Shown here one piece after another: positions 9,656 through 18,783 of a stretch of DNA of 64,000 nt. Every line of letters begins with the position of its first letter. Position 1 is the first letter of the stretch. Made by a program: the position numbers and the translations under genes. Source of the DNA: Enterobacteriaceae bacterium LSJC7 (GTDB taxonomy: Bacteria > Pseudomonadota > Gammaproteobacteria > Enterobacterales > Enterobacteriaceae); NCBI GenBank assembly GCA_000302695.1, contig AMFN01000003.1, positions 930,001 to 994,000 of the forward strand, given 5' to 3'. Under the pieces are notes generated by a model that was not told the origin of the DNA, searched no databases, and was given only the letters and a program-made list of their open reading frames with translations.

Positions 9656-10651
9656 TCAGCACAGCGGTGCAACCGATTCGCGGATAACCAGCCGGGTACT
9701 CAATGGGCTGTTTTCACAGCTTGTATCACCGAGGATGTGTCCGATGGCCGCCTGCACCATCTGCACGACGGGGATTTCCATGGTCGTCAACGCCGGGCTG
9801 ACGTAGTTGCCGATGCGCGAATTATCAAACCCGGCCACGGACACGCGCTCTGGTACGCGGATTCCGGCCTCAGTCAGCGCCTTAATAGCCCCCAGCGCCA
9901 TATCGTCGTTCGCCGCCAGAATGGCGCTAAACGCCACCGACTGTTCGAGTAGCTCACGCGTGGCACGATAGCCGCTTTCCATTGACCAGTCGCCATGGCG
10001 CAGCAATGTCTCATCGGGCGCAGCGCCGTGGCGCTGCATACCATCACGCCAGGCGGCCAGACGGCAGGAACCGCTACGGGAGCCGGTTTTACCGCTGATA
10101 AACGCAATCTCACGGTGCCCCTGCGCAAGGAGATAATCGACCATCTCCACTGCCGCACGGGCGTGATCGACCCAGACGCTGTTTTGCGGGTTGCGCGTGA
10201 GCTCACGATTGAGGATATACAGCGGCACCTGGGAACTTTCCACCATTTCATCCAGCGCCTGATCCGAGAGATATTCCGGGTAAACCACCACGCCGGCGCA
10301 GCGCATGCGGATTAAAAAATCGATAGCCTCGCGCTCCTGGAGCGCGCTGTATTTGCTGTCGGCAAAGATCAGCTGATGGTTGTGCTGGTTAATGAAAGTG
10401 GCTGCGCCAGACATCATAGAGGCGAAATAAGGGCCGTCGTAAAGCTCACTGCTCATCGCAAAGCCAATAAAACTGGTTTTCTGCATCGCCATTTGTTGTG
10501 CCAGCAAATTCGGTCGGTAGCCCGTCTCTTCAATGGCTTTCTCTACCCGGGCCTTCAGATCCGCACGCACCAGATCCTTACCGTTGAGCACGCGCGAAAC
10601 GGTCGCCTTTGATACGCCCGCGCAATTCGCGACATCCTGCATGGTCACCAT
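9656..10651 (-). CDS. LacI-family transcriptional regulator
   Basis: A 331-residue LacI/GalR repressor. The N-terminal HTH reads MQDVANCAGVSKATVSRVLNG with the hinge RPNLLAQQM, and a periplasmic-binding-like effector domain fills the rest (GDWSMESGYRAT, AILAANDDMALGA, SVAGFDN). The ATG at 10651 is chosen because AGGAGA lies 6 nt upstream; the next ATG at 10657 touches it. It is downstream of, and co-directional with, the PTS gene. Two LacI-type operators in front of that gene make it the likely regulator. It resembles AscG-type regulators, but orthology is unproven. Confidence 0.88.
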   Translation of the reverse strand: MVTMQDVANCAGVSKATVSRVLNGKDLVRADLKARVEKAIEETGYRPNLLAQQMAMQKTSFIGFAMSSELYDGPYFASMMSGAATFINQHNHQLIFADSKYSALQEREAIDFLIRMRCAGVVVYPEYLSDQALDEMVESSQVPLYILNRELTRNPQNSVWVDHARAAVEMVDYLLAQGHREIAFISGKTGSRSGSCRLAAWRDGMQRHGAAPDETLLRHGDWSMESGYRATRELLEQSVAFSAILAANDDMALGAIKALTEAGIRVPERVSVAGFDNSRIGNYVSPALTTMEIPVVQMVQAAIGHILGDTSCENSPLSTRLVIRESVAPLC

Positions 10652-10721
10652 GTTCATTCTCCTGTTGGGCAGAGCAGAAAACCCATCGCCTCCCGTATCT
10701 GGGGCAATAATGTAACAGATG

Positions 10722-10757
10722 CCGCCCACAGGCAGTAACGCTTGTGCCTGCGGGCGG
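10722..10757 (-). other. Strong hairpin between PTS gene and lacI-type gene
   Basis: A 13-bp stem (10722-10734 with 10745-10757, one imperfect pair) with a 10-nt loop lies just after the PTS stop codon. No T-run follows, so it may stabilise the PTS mRNA or attenuate read-through into the regulator gene instead of terminating fully. Confidence 0.5.
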
Positions 10758-10766
10758 TAGCGCGGT

Positions 10767-12203
10767 TTAGCTGCTGGCTGCCGTGTCTGCCACACCCGAT
10801 GGCTCACTGCCTGTACGTGTGCTGGAAGTGGCCTGCTCCTGCGGCTCTTTAAAGCCCACCAGCCAGACCAGTACGAAGGTCAGCGCGATAGTCACCCCAG
10901 CCCCGGTGACTTCCCCCATAAAGGACATCGGGTTTTCCGGGCTGATGGCGTTAACGATGGTAAGAATGCCCGGCAACCCGGCATAAGCGTAGTAGTAGCT
11001 CCCAAAGAAGCTGGTGACGACCGCTCCCACCGCCCCGGCGATACAACCGCAAATAAACGGCGTTTTCAGACGCAGCGTCACGCCATAGATGGCCGGTTCG
11101 GTGATGCCGAAAATACCGGTCACCCCCGCCGACAGCGCCACCGTGCGGAAACTTTTCTGGCGCGTGCGCAGCGCAACGGCAAACGCAGCGGCCATCTGGC
11201 CGAGTACCGCCATCGTCTGGAAGGCCTGGAAAGAGTCCCGCCCGTACATATCAAAGTTGGCTACCACTACCGGCGTCACGCCCCAGTGTACGCCAAAGAT
11301 AACAATCACCTGCCAGATACCGCCGATAATAGCAGCGGCCAGTGCCGGTGCGGTTTCAGACAGCCAGTTGTAGGCCGTGGCAATGGTCGTTGCAAGACCG
11401 GAGGTCAGCGGACCAATCAGAATTAGCGTGAACGGCACCATCACCACCACGCAAATCAGCGGCGTGAACAGCGGTGACACCACCTCAGGCAGCTTGCGAC
11501 TCACCCAGCGGTCTACGTAAGACAGCATCCACACCAGAAACAGCGGCGGTAGCACCGAGGAGGTATACACCGTTTTCGCCAGCGGCAGTTGCAGGAAAGT
11601 GATAGTTTCACCGCCGGCAATTTGCGCAGCAATCGCCGCCCAGTCCGGGTTTATCAGTGCACAACAGCACAGTAGCGCAATAAATTCATTGCACTTAAAG
11701 TGACGCGCTGCCGTCAGGCCGATAAACACCGGCAGAAAGGCAAACGGCGTCCAGGAAATAAAATTGAGTACGGTAAACGTGCCCATTGCAGCAAATGCAG
11801 GCCAGAACAATTTTGCCAGAATCAGTAGCCCTTGCAGGATCCCCGCCGCCGCCAGGATATAGATAATGGGCGCAAACACCGCTGACATGGTGGCGATAAC
11901 CTCATCCAGCACGCGTTTTTTCGGCTGCCCTACTGCCATTTTTCCTGAATCGACGTGCGCGGCCAGCGCATCGTAGACATCTGATACATGCGTACCAATG
12001 ACCACCTGGAACTGCCCACCGCTGAGTACCACGGTAATCACACCGGTCAGGCGCTTTACATTTTCAACGGCGTTTTCCGGCATTTCTTTGAGGACCAGAC
12101 GCAAGCGTGTGGCACAGCGGGAGTAGTTCACCAGGTTATCCTGCCCGCCGACCTCGCGCAAAATATCCTGTCCCAGTTTTGAATAATCTCTCACCTTACC
12201 CAT
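10767..12203 (-). CDS. PTS beta-glucoside-type EIIBC permease
   Basis: A 478-residue PTS permease with an EIIB domain first (phospho-Cys in SRCATRLRL) and an EIIC membrane domain with many hydrophobic segments and the signature GITEPAIYGV. There is no EIIA domain, so phosphate must come from an EIIA(Glc)-like protein elsewhere. The family transports and phosphorylates beta-glucosides or related sugars; the exact sugar cannot be read here. The ATG at 12203 has a GGGGA site upstream and gives MGKVRDYSKLGQDIL. No phospho-glycosidase gene is adjacent, which is unusual. Confidence 0.87.
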   Translation of the reverse strand: MGKVRDYSKLGQDILREVGGQDNLVNYSRCATRLRLVLKEMPENAVENVKRLTGVITVVLSGGQFQVVIGTHVSDVYDALAAHVDSGKMAVGQPKKRVLDEVIATMSAVFAPIIYILAAAGILQGLLILAKLFWPAFAAMGTFTVLNFISWTPFAFLPVFIGLTAARHFKCNEFIALLCCCALINPDWAAIAAQIAGGETITFLQLPLAKTVYTSSVLPPLFLVWMLSYVDRWVSRKLPEVVSPLFTPLICVVVMVPFTLILIGPLTSGLATTIATAYNWLSETAPALAAAIIGGIWQVIVIFGVHWGVTPVVVANFDMYGRDSFQAFQTMAVLGQMAAAFAVALRTRQKSFRTVALSAGVTGIFGITEPAIYGVTLRLKTPFICGCIAGAVGAVVTSFFGSYYYAYAGLPGILTIVNAISPENPMSFMGEVTGAGVTIALTFVLVWLVGFKEPQEQATSSTRTGSEPSGVADTAASS

Positions 12204-12254
12204 AACATCCCCGATTACACAGTGACTGAATAAATTGTTGTTCAGCCCCCAATC

Positions 12255-12288
12255 TGAAACCGGTTTCAAAACCCTGCAACCGGTTACA
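12255..12288 (-). promoter_or_regulatory. Tandem LacI-family operators of the PTS gene
   Basis: Two 14-bp palindromes, TGAAACCGGTTTCA (12255-12268, perfect) and TGCAACCGGTTACA (12275-12288), lie 52 nt upstream of the PTS start. Both have the central CG and the AACCGGTT core typical of LacI/GalR operators. Their centres are 20 bp apart, so both lie on the same DNA face. The LacI-type protein encoded downstream is the natural candidate to bind. Confidence 0.8.
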
Positions 12289-12406
12289 ATGAGATTTGTG
12301 TTGGGTGTCGCATTTAGCAGGACTCAGGGAGAAGGAATGTGCGGTCGCTCAAGTCATATCCCCCATAATGCACCAGGCGCTAAGTCCCGATGAACGGCGG
12401 ATGGCA

Positions 12407-12435
12407 TGAAAAACAGGCAGCGCATTCTGCCTGTT
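12407..12435 (-). terminator. Terminator of the RND-TetR operon
   Basis: On the minus strand, AACAGGCA pairs with TGCCTGTT across an 8-nt loop and is followed by a run of T (TTTTT). It lies 20 nt after the TetR stop: a standard rho-independent terminator. Confidence 0.8.
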
Positions 12436-12455
12436 ACCACAATACAGGTGTGGCC

Positions 12456-13073
12456 TCAGGCACTATAGCCCCAGGCACGCAGAAAGCTTGCTGTAGACGT
12501 GCGGGCAAGTAACGCCAGCTCTGCCTCATCAACCGACTGCTCGGAAATTAACGCTCCCGGCAACAGATAGCCCATTACCGCGCCCAGAAAGGCCGCCGCC
12601 TGCATCCAGGGGTCGTCCATGTGCAATAAACCGCGCGCTTTCGCCTCAGCCAGCGTATCGGCCAGCGCCCGGCGGACTCTTTGCACCGGGCGCTGCTCCA
12701 GCTCGGCATATAACTCCGGCTTCTGCACCAGCAGCTGAATCAGCAGACGCTGAAAATGGATATTTCGTGGCAGATAAAAGTGCCGCTGCACCACGTCGGC
12801 GCACCGCTGGAGCATCAGCGGTAACTCCTCCAGTCCTTCGGACAAAATCGCTTTTACTGACGGTTGCATTTCGTCGTTGAGAAAGTGGAATGTCTCCAGT
12901 ACCAGCGCATCTTTATTAGGAAAGTGGTTGTACAGCGTCTGGCGCGTAGTGCCCGCTTCTACAGCTATGCTATCAAGTGAAACATCAAGCCCGTGGGTAA
13001 GAAATAACTCACTTGCCGCATGTAAAATCCGCGGACGCGCTTTCATGGGACGACCTGGCTGCCCTTTAGTCAT
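12456..13073 (-). CDS. TetR-family repressor of the RND efflux operon
   Basis: A 205-residue TetR/AcrR-type regulator. The N-terminal HTH (about residues 15-60: ILHAASELFLTHGLDVSLDSIAVEAG, then TRQTLYNHF) precedes an all-helical ligand domain. The ATG at 13073 overlaps the pump stop by 8 nt (ATGACTAA), so repressor and pump are translationally coupled. Placing the repressor last in the operon it probably controls gives feedback. The likely operator is the 39-nt palindrome upstream of the MFP gene. Confidence 0.88.
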   Translation of the reverse strand: MTKGQPGRPMKARPRILHAASELFLTHGLDVSLDSIAVEAGTTRQTLYNHFPNKDALVLETFHFLNDEMQPSVKAILSEGLEELPLMLQRCADVVQRHFYLPRNIHFQRLLIQLLVQKPELYAELEQRPVQRVRRALADTLAEAKARGLLHMDDPWMQAAAFLGAVMGYLLPGALISEQSVDEAELALLARTSTASFLRAWGYSA

Positions 13074-16000
13074 GCCTGAAATTCTCCTTTTGTGGTAACG
13101 CAAGCCGATTTCTGCCACCGCTCCTGAACATGGTCAGCGCCTTCTGGAGCAAAATAAAGAATAACGGTACGTAAATAAGTGTCAGCAGTGTGCCAGAAAT
13201 CATGCCGCCTATCACGGTTGTACCAATCTCTTTACGACTCACTGCCCCCGCGCCCGACGACAGCACCAGCGGCACAACGCCCGCCATAAACGCCAGCGAG
13301 GTCATGACGATAGGGCGTAAACGCAGACGCGCACCTTCAAGCGTAGCCGTTAATAACGATTCGCCATTTTTGATTTGCAATAGAGCAAACTCAACAATCA
13401 GGATCGCGTTTTTCGCCGTCAGGCCCATTGTGGTCAACATGCCCACCTGGAAATAGATGTCGTTGTCGTATCCCGCCAGACTGCTTGCCAGCACCGCCCC
13501 CAGAATGCCGAGCGGGATAATCAGCATGACCGCAATCGGCACGGACCAGCTTTCATACAGTGCAGCAAGGCAAAGAAAGATAAACACCGCAGAGGCAAGA
13601 TAAACCCATAACGTTTGTCCTGAAGACTGCTGCTCCTGCCAGGACAACCCGCTCCATTCAAGGCCAAACCCCTGCACCTGGTCGATAATCTGCTGCATTT
13701 GCTCCATTGCCGCACCCGAGCTTTGGCCTTCTACCGCAGCGCCCTGGAACTGGGTCGCAGACAGCCCATTAAAGCGTTGCAGCATCTGCGGACCGTTCAT
13801 CCACTGTAGCGAGGCAAAGCTGGCAAAAGAGGACATCTCTCCGCTTGAGGTACGCACGGACCACTGCTCAATGTCTTCTGGCAGCGCACGCCAGGGGGCA
13901 TCGCCCTGCATGTAGACCCGCTTTACGCGGCCGCGATCGATAAAGTCATTAATATAGACACCGCCCCACGCAGCAGACAGCGTGCTGTTAACATCGGTCA
14001 TCGCGATGCCCTGTGCGGACGCTTTCTGTTTATCAATGCTGACATGCAACTGGGCTTTGTCATCCAGCCCGCTGATACGCACGGCGTTGAGCAGCGGGTT
14101 CTGCGCCGCCTCGTTTAACACTTGCTGGCGCGCTGTGCGCAGCGCGTCATAGCCGCTGGCGGATTGGTCCTGCAACCACAGCTCAAACCCGCTGGACTGC
14201 CCCAACCCACGAACCGCAGGCGGGGACAACACGCTGACCCGGACGTTGCCAAACGATTTGAAGTGCTTATTCGCCCGTTCAATTATCTGCTGCGCGGTTT
14301 CCTGGCGCTGATCCCAGGGCTTTAGCTCGGCAAACGCCATGCCGACGTTCTGACCGTTACCGGCGTTGTTGCGCCCAACCACCATAAAAATGACGTTGAG
14401 GTTGTCCTTTTCTTCGCTCATGAAATAGTTCGCTATCTCATCTGCCGCTTTTTGTGTTTCGGCCATTGTGGTACCCGCTGGCGCCGTAAACTCCAGCATG
14501 ACTGACCCCTGATCCTCCGTTGGCAGAAAGCCGCCGGGCATACGCTGGTACTGCCAGGCCATCAGCGCTATCAGCGCACCGGCAAGCACAAGAAAACGCA
14601 CCGGCCTTGCGCTCAGTATGTGCAACCCCTGGATATAACGACGCTGGGTGGTTTCTACCCCACGGTTAAACAGGCGAAAGAAGCGGGCCGGATTGGGGCT
14701 TGCCGGGCGCAAAAACAGCGCACATAGCGTGGGGGTGAGCGTCATTGCCACCAGCACCGAAAGCCCCATCGCAGCAACCAGGGTGACGGTAAACTGGCGG
14801 TAGATAATGCCCACTGAACTGCCCCAGAACGCCATCGGGATAAAGACCGCGGCCAGTACCAGTGCAATGCCCACCAGCGCACCGCTGATTTCCCCCATGG
14901 CGCGTCGCGTTGCCGAACGGGCGTCCAACCCCTCCTCCTGCATCAAACGTTCAATATTTTCCACAACGACAATGGCATCATCCACCAACAGCCCTATCGC
15001 CAGCACCATCGCAAAGAGCGTCAGCGTATTAATGCTAAACCCCGTCAGCGACAGCACTCCAAAGGTGCCAAGTAGCACCACCGGCACGGTGATTGCCGGA
15101 ATCAGCGTCGCCGACCAGTTTTGCAAAAACAGATACATGACGATAACGACCAGCACAATTGCCTCAAACAACGTGCTCACCACGCCCTGAATAGAGACCA
15201 GCACAAAAGGGGTGCTGTCACGCGGATAGGCGGCAACCAGCCCGTCAGGAAATTGTGCCGATAAGCGTTGCACTTCGGCACGCACGTTCTCGGCGGTCGC
15301 CATCGCGTTGGCACCAGAGGCAAGCTGAATTGAGATCCCCGCCGAAGGGTAGCCATTGAGTGTGGTCTGATTGAGATAGTTTTCCGCGCCAATAGCGACA
15401 CGGGCCACATCTCGCAGATACACCGCCGAGCCGTCGGTGTTAGTACGCAAAATGATGTTTTCAAATTGCGCTACCGTTTGCAGGCGCGACTGCGTGGTGA
15501 CGGTCGCGTTAAGTGCCTGCCCGTTAACGGTTGGTAGCGTCCCTAACTCACCGCTGGTGACCTGGGTGTTTTGTGATTCAACCGCCGTCTGCACATCAGA
15601 CGGCATCAGGTTGTAACTTGCCAGTTTTACCGGGTCAAGCCAGATGCGCATCGCATACTGCGAGCCGAAGACCGTCGTTTCCCCCACACCATCCACCCGA
15701 CTTAGCGGATCCTGAAGCGTACTGACCAGGTAATCGTTAATGTCTACGTTGGACATGCGTCGGGTTTTGTCATAAAGCGCCACTACCATCAGGCTGTCGC
15801 CCTGAGATTTGGTCACCGTAATACCCTGCTGCTGTACTTCTTGCGGCAGACGCGAGAGAGCCTGGTTGACCGCATTTTGTACCTGTACCTGCGCAATATC
15901 CGGGTCAGTCTCCTGGGTAAAACTCAGGCTAATACGCATCTGACCTGCCGAACTGCTGGTTGATGAGAAATACAATAAACCGTCAATCCCTTTAATCTGC

Positions 16001-16203
16001 TGCTCAATAACCTGCGTTACGCTGTCCTGGACAATTTCGGCCGATGCACCGTTATAGTTGGCAGTGACAACCACACCCGGTGGCGCGATATCCGGGTATT
16101 GTTCAACCGGCAGCGTTAGCAGCGACAGGCCGCCGCCCGCCATAATACAAATGGCCAATACAATGGTCAGCACCGGGCGGTTGATAAAGAAGTTGGCAAA
16201 CAT
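13066..16203 (-). CDS. RND multidrug efflux pump, HAE1/AcrB type
   Basis: A 1045-residue inner-membrane proton/drug antiporter. Twelve membrane helices are expected, with two large periplasmic loops. The N-terminus MFANFFINRPVLTIV is typical. The proton-relay pair is present in LLVDDAIVVVEN (two Asp), and the partner Lys in TAKNAILIVEF. It starts 2 nt after the MFP stop. No outer-membrane factor is encoded, so it probably uses TolC. Substrates cannot be inferred; it is an accessory pump, not the AcrB ortholog by position. Confidence 0.93.
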   Translation of the reverse strand: MFANFFINRPVLTIVLAICIMAGGGLSLLTLPVEQYPDIAPPGVVVTANYNGASAEIVQDSVTQVIEQQIKGIDGLLYFSSTSSSAGQMRISLSFTQETDPDIAQVQVQNAVNQALSRLPQEVQQQGITVTKSQGDSLMVVALYDKTRRMSNVDINDYLVSTLQDPLSRVDGVGETTVFGSQYAMRIWLDPVKLASYNLMPSDVQTAVESQNTQVTSGELGTLPTVNGQALNATVTTQSRLQTVAQFENIILRTNTDGSAVYLRDVARVAIGAENYLNQTTLNGYPSAGISIQLASGANAMATAENVRAEVQRLSAQFPDGLVAAYPRDSTPFVLVSIQGVVSTLFEAIVLVVIVMYLFLQNWSATLIPAITVPVVLLGTFGVLSLTGFSINTLTLFAMVLAIGLLVDDAIVVVENIERLMQEEGLDARSATRRAMGEISGALVGIALVLAAVFIPMAFWGSSVGIIYRQFTVTLVAAMGLSVLVAMTLTPTLCALFLRPASPNPARFFRLFNRGVETTQRRYIQGLHILSARPVRFLVLAGALIALMAWQYQRMPGGFLPTEDQGSVMLEFTAPAGTTMAETQKAADEIANYFMSEEKDNLNVIFMVVGRNNAGNGQNVGMAFAELKPWDQRQETAQQIIERANKHFKSFGNVRVSVLSPPAVRGLGQSSGFELWLQDQSASGYDALRTARQQVLNEAAQNPLLNAVRISGLDDKAQLHVSIDKQKASAQGIAMTDVNSTLSAAWGGVYINDFIDRGRVKRVYMQGDAPWRALPEDIEQWSVRTSSGEMSSFASFASLQWMNGPQMLQRFNGLSATQFQGAAVEGQSSGAAMEQMQQIIDQVQGFGLEWSGLSWQEQQSSGQTLWVYLASAVFIFLCLAALYESWSVPIAVMLIIPLGILGAVLASSLAGYDNDIYFQVGMLTTMGLTAKNAILIVEFALLQIKNGESLLTATLEGARLRLRPIVMTSLAFMAGVVPLVLSSGAGAVSRKEIGTTVIGGMISGTLLTLIYVPLFFILLQKALTMFRSGGRNRLALPQKENFRHD

Positions 16204-16205
16204 GG

Positions 16206-17345
16206 TTAGCTTCCCCCCTGGCTTGAGAGGTCAGAAATGCGAACTTCACTGCCCTCCCGCAATCCGTTTGGGCCACTAATTATTAGCCGCTCCCCACCCG
16301 CCAGACCTTTATCGACAAGCCAGCTATTGCCTACGCTACGGTTAAGGACCAATGAAACCGCGCGCACCTTACTGTTGTCATCAACGACCATTGCAACGGG
16401 TTCGCCCGTTGCGGTGCGCTGCACCGCCTGCTGCGGGATTAAAATCCCCTTCTCGCGCCGACCAATTTCAACGCGTGTGCGCACAAACATGCCAGGGAGC
16501 AGGTAACGTTCGGGGTTGGGATAGGCGGCGCGCAGGCTCACCGCACCCGTGCTTTCATCCACCGCGACATCCGCGAACTGTAGCTTGCCAACGTACTCAT
16601 ACTGGGTTCCATCCTGCAACAGCAGATGAGTGATGACGTTCACTGACGCTATGCTGCCGTCATCCACTGCGCGGCGCAGTGCCAGGAAGTCATCGCCTGA
16701 CTGCGTCATATCAACATACATGGGATCCAGACGGCGCACCGTCACCAGTGCCGTTTCCTGATTTGCCGTCAGCAGCGCACCGACCGTGATACTGGAGCGA
16801 CCAATCTGGCCATCGATAGGCGAGGTAATGGTGGTGTAACGCAGGTTAATTTGCGCGGCCTGCACAGCGGCTTCGCTGGCAGCAACGCTGGAGTCGGCCT
16901 GTTGTAGGGCCGCCCGCAGGTTGTCGTAATCCTGCTTGCTGATGTAATTCTTGCCAATCAACTGTTGCGCACGCTGATACTGTAGCCGGGCGGCCAGGCG
17001 CGCTGCCTGTGCCTGTTTTAAGGCGGCTTCAGCCTGATCCAGCGCAGTCTGGTACACCTCTTTTTGTAACAGGAACAAAGGCTGGCCCGCTTTAACAATT
17101 GCGCCTTCGGTAAAGAGCTTTTTCTCAACGATCCCATTGACCTGTGGCCTGATTTGCGCAATTTCCGGGGCGACAGTACGGCCTTGCAGATCGCGAGTTA
17201 ACGTGACGGGTTCAGGCACCAACAGTAACGTCTCCACCTCGGGCGGTGGCGCAGAAGGTGCTTGCGCTGTGTCATCACAGCCCAACACACTAAGCCCAAT
17301 AGCAGCAACGCAACTCCACCTCACAATACGTTGGTAAACAGCCAT
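16206..17345 (-). CDS. RND efflux periplasmic adaptor (MFP) lipoprotein
   Basis: A 379-residue membrane fusion protein that bridges the RND pump and outer-membrane channel. The signal peptide ends in VLGC (Cys23 lipidated). Visible are the lipoyl halves (VNGIVEKKLFTEGAIVKAGQ and the returning TTITSPIDGQIGRS), a coiled-coil hairpin rich in Ala/Gln (about 100-160), and beta-barrel strands. First gene of the mfp-pump-tetR operon; GAGGG lies upstream of the ATG. Confidence 0.93.
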   Translation of the reverse strand: MAVYQRIVRWSCVAAIGLSVLGCDDTAQAPSAPPPEVETLLLVPEPVTLTRDLQGRTVAPEIAQIRPQVNGIVEKKLFTEGAIVKAGQPLFLLQKEVYQTALDQAEAALKQAQAARLAARLQYQRAQQLIGKNYISKQDYDNLRAALQQADSSVAASEAAVQAAQINLRYTTITSPIDGQIGRSSITVGALLTANQETALVTVRRLDPMYVDMTQSGDDFLALRRAVDDGSIASVNVITHLLLQDGTQYEYVGKLQFADVAVDESTGAVSLRAAYPNPERYLLPGMFVRTRVEIGRREKGILIPQQAVQRTATGEPVAMVVDDNSKVRAVSLVLNRSVGNSWLVDKGLAGGERLIISGPNGLREGSEVRISDLSSQGGS

Positions 17346-17360
17346 AGTTAACCCTCTGCG

Positions 17361-17399
17361 ATCAATTTATTTACTTTACTGTAAAGTAAATGAATTGAT
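17361..17399 (-). promoter_or_regulatory. 39-nt near-perfect palindrome, probable TetR operator
   Basis: The sequence is symmetric about T17380. The inner 23 nt (ATTTACTTTAC-T-GTAAAGTAAAT) are perfect, and the arms continue to 39 nt with a single mismatched pair (17368/17392). It starts 16 nt upstream of the MFP ATG. A related half-site, AGTAAAGTAA, recurs near 17609. TetR repressors of RND pumps commonly bind such palindromes over the promoter. Confidence 0.82.
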
Positions 17400-17951
17400 A
17401 TCACAAGGTTACAGTTTATGTATGAATATGCCTAATCAATCAGCTTAACCAGAAGTACCGGGCGCATAACAATGAGCGCCTGCTGGCGAGCCACACGTAG
17501 CGGGAACAGGCCTGCTATGGCTTTATCAGGCAGGACTGATGGATGGCAGGACACTTCGTCACCATGACAAAAAGGCACTCAGTCAGCACAATCTGCTTTA
17601 CCCCTGACAGTAAAGTAAGCCGCTTGCAGCGCTCGTACTATTTTCACGGCCAGGGTACGGGTTGGGTTGAGGTCATTATCCCGACGTAACGCCCCCTGAA
17701 CCGATCCGGTAAGTGATGCATACAACCCTGCCAACGGCTTGTGTGATGACCATCACAGGTAATTAAACTAACAAACCGGATTATAAATCTAATTAATACA
17801 AACAAACCAAAACATTATCTCTTTAAATGAATAAATAAATTTATTATTTGCTGGCTGCGGCATCGGACGTTAGAAAAATAAGCGTCTGCAGAGGCTCTGT
17901 GCTTATCACTGTAGCAACAATGCATATTCCGATACATAAACGGAGGAGAAC
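17400..17951. promoter_or_regulatory. 0.55-kb regulatory spacer with perfect CRP site
   Basis: No gene was found. At 17742-17757 lies TGTGA-TGACCA-TCACA, a perfect match to the CRP half-sites, 194 nt upstream of the LysR gene. Near 17609 is the half-site AGTAAAGTAA, which also occurs in the efflux palindrome. The last 200 nt are AT-rich and probably hold the promoter of the lysis island. This is where base composition changes between the efflux operon and the island. Confidence 0.6.
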
Positions 17952-18764
17952 ATGTTTATTTCGAAAGCTATTCGCGTTTTTGTCACCGTATACCAGGAAA
18001 AGAATATCCACGCTGCTGCCGAAAGGTTGTATCTGACAGTCCCGCCGGTAACACGCATGTTAAAACTCACCGAAGAGTGGGATGGTGGAAAACTGTTTAC
18101 ATTGAAAAATAACATCATGACACCAACAAGACGCGGTGAACGACTTTATCGTCAGGTCTACCCGCACTATGCCGCCCTCAACAGCATTAACAGCAGTCGC
18201 GAAGATAAGACATTCAGAATTGCTTCAGACAGCATTAACCTGACCGTGGTGACAGACTTTCTAAACTCGGTACTGGAACATGTCGGCGAAATTGTCTCGC
18301 TGAATAGTAGCGAAAATATCAGCCATGATGACAATATGTATATTTCCCTGACACCCGTGCTGGCACCTCCTCACTTCAGTGAGTTCAAAACCTCTGCCAG
18401 TCTGTCACTGATGTGTGCCAGCGACATTGCTGATAGCTGGAGACACCATCCCTGTCTTATTGAAACCAGCCTACAGGAGACAGGCAGCGTGCAGGATACA
18501 TTCACACGCATGCAGGCTGACGGTTACTCCGGCACGCTAATGCCTGTGGATAATACCGCTTATTTGCAGCAGGCGTGTATGAAGGGAAACATGGGGCTTT
18601 TACCCTCAAAACCAGGTAACGCGGCTCTCACTGAACTGCCCTATCAGTGCTCAATTGCGCTTTATATTTACGTGAATGACATCAAACGCAACGCGCTTAA
18701 TAACCACATATTTTCCACTGTTGAACGGATGTGTCATCACAATGGCGACATCGTCACACATTAA
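17952..18764 (+). CDS. LysR-type regulator heading the lysis island
   Basis: A 270-residue protein with an N-terminal LysR-type HTH (about 1-60: VFVTVYQEKNIHAAAERLYL, then TVPPVTRMLKLTEE). The C-terminal part (about 75-265) is a divergent, shorter effector domain than the usual 300-residue family members have. A purine-rich GGAGGAGA site precedes the ATG. It lies 19 nt upstream of the endolysin gene and is probably co-transcribed. LysR-type ChiR controls chitinases in Serratia, and LysR regulators accompany the insecticidal tc islands of Yersinia. The parallel is suggestive; orthology is untested. Confidence 0.78.
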   Translation: MFISKAIRVFVTVYQEKNIHAAAERLYLTVPPVTRMLKLTEEWDGGKLFTLKNNIMTPTRRGERLYRQVYPHYAALNSINSSREDKTFRIASDSINLTVVTDFLNSVLEHVGEIVSLNSSENISHDDNMYISLTPVLAPPHFSEFKTSASLSLMCASDIADSWRHHPCLIETSLQETGSVQDTFTRMQADGYSGTLMPVDNTAYLQQACMKGNMGLLPSKPGNAALTELPYQCSIALYIYVNDIKRNALNNHIFSTVERMCHHNGDIVTH

Positions 18765-18783
18765 TAATCCAGGGATAAAACAA

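Noticed and set aside
9656-12203. Naming the regulator/PTS pair ascG/ascF
   Set aside because: The regulator is AscG-like, but the permease does not match my recollection of E. coli AscF, gene order differs and ascB is absent; symbols would be unsafe.
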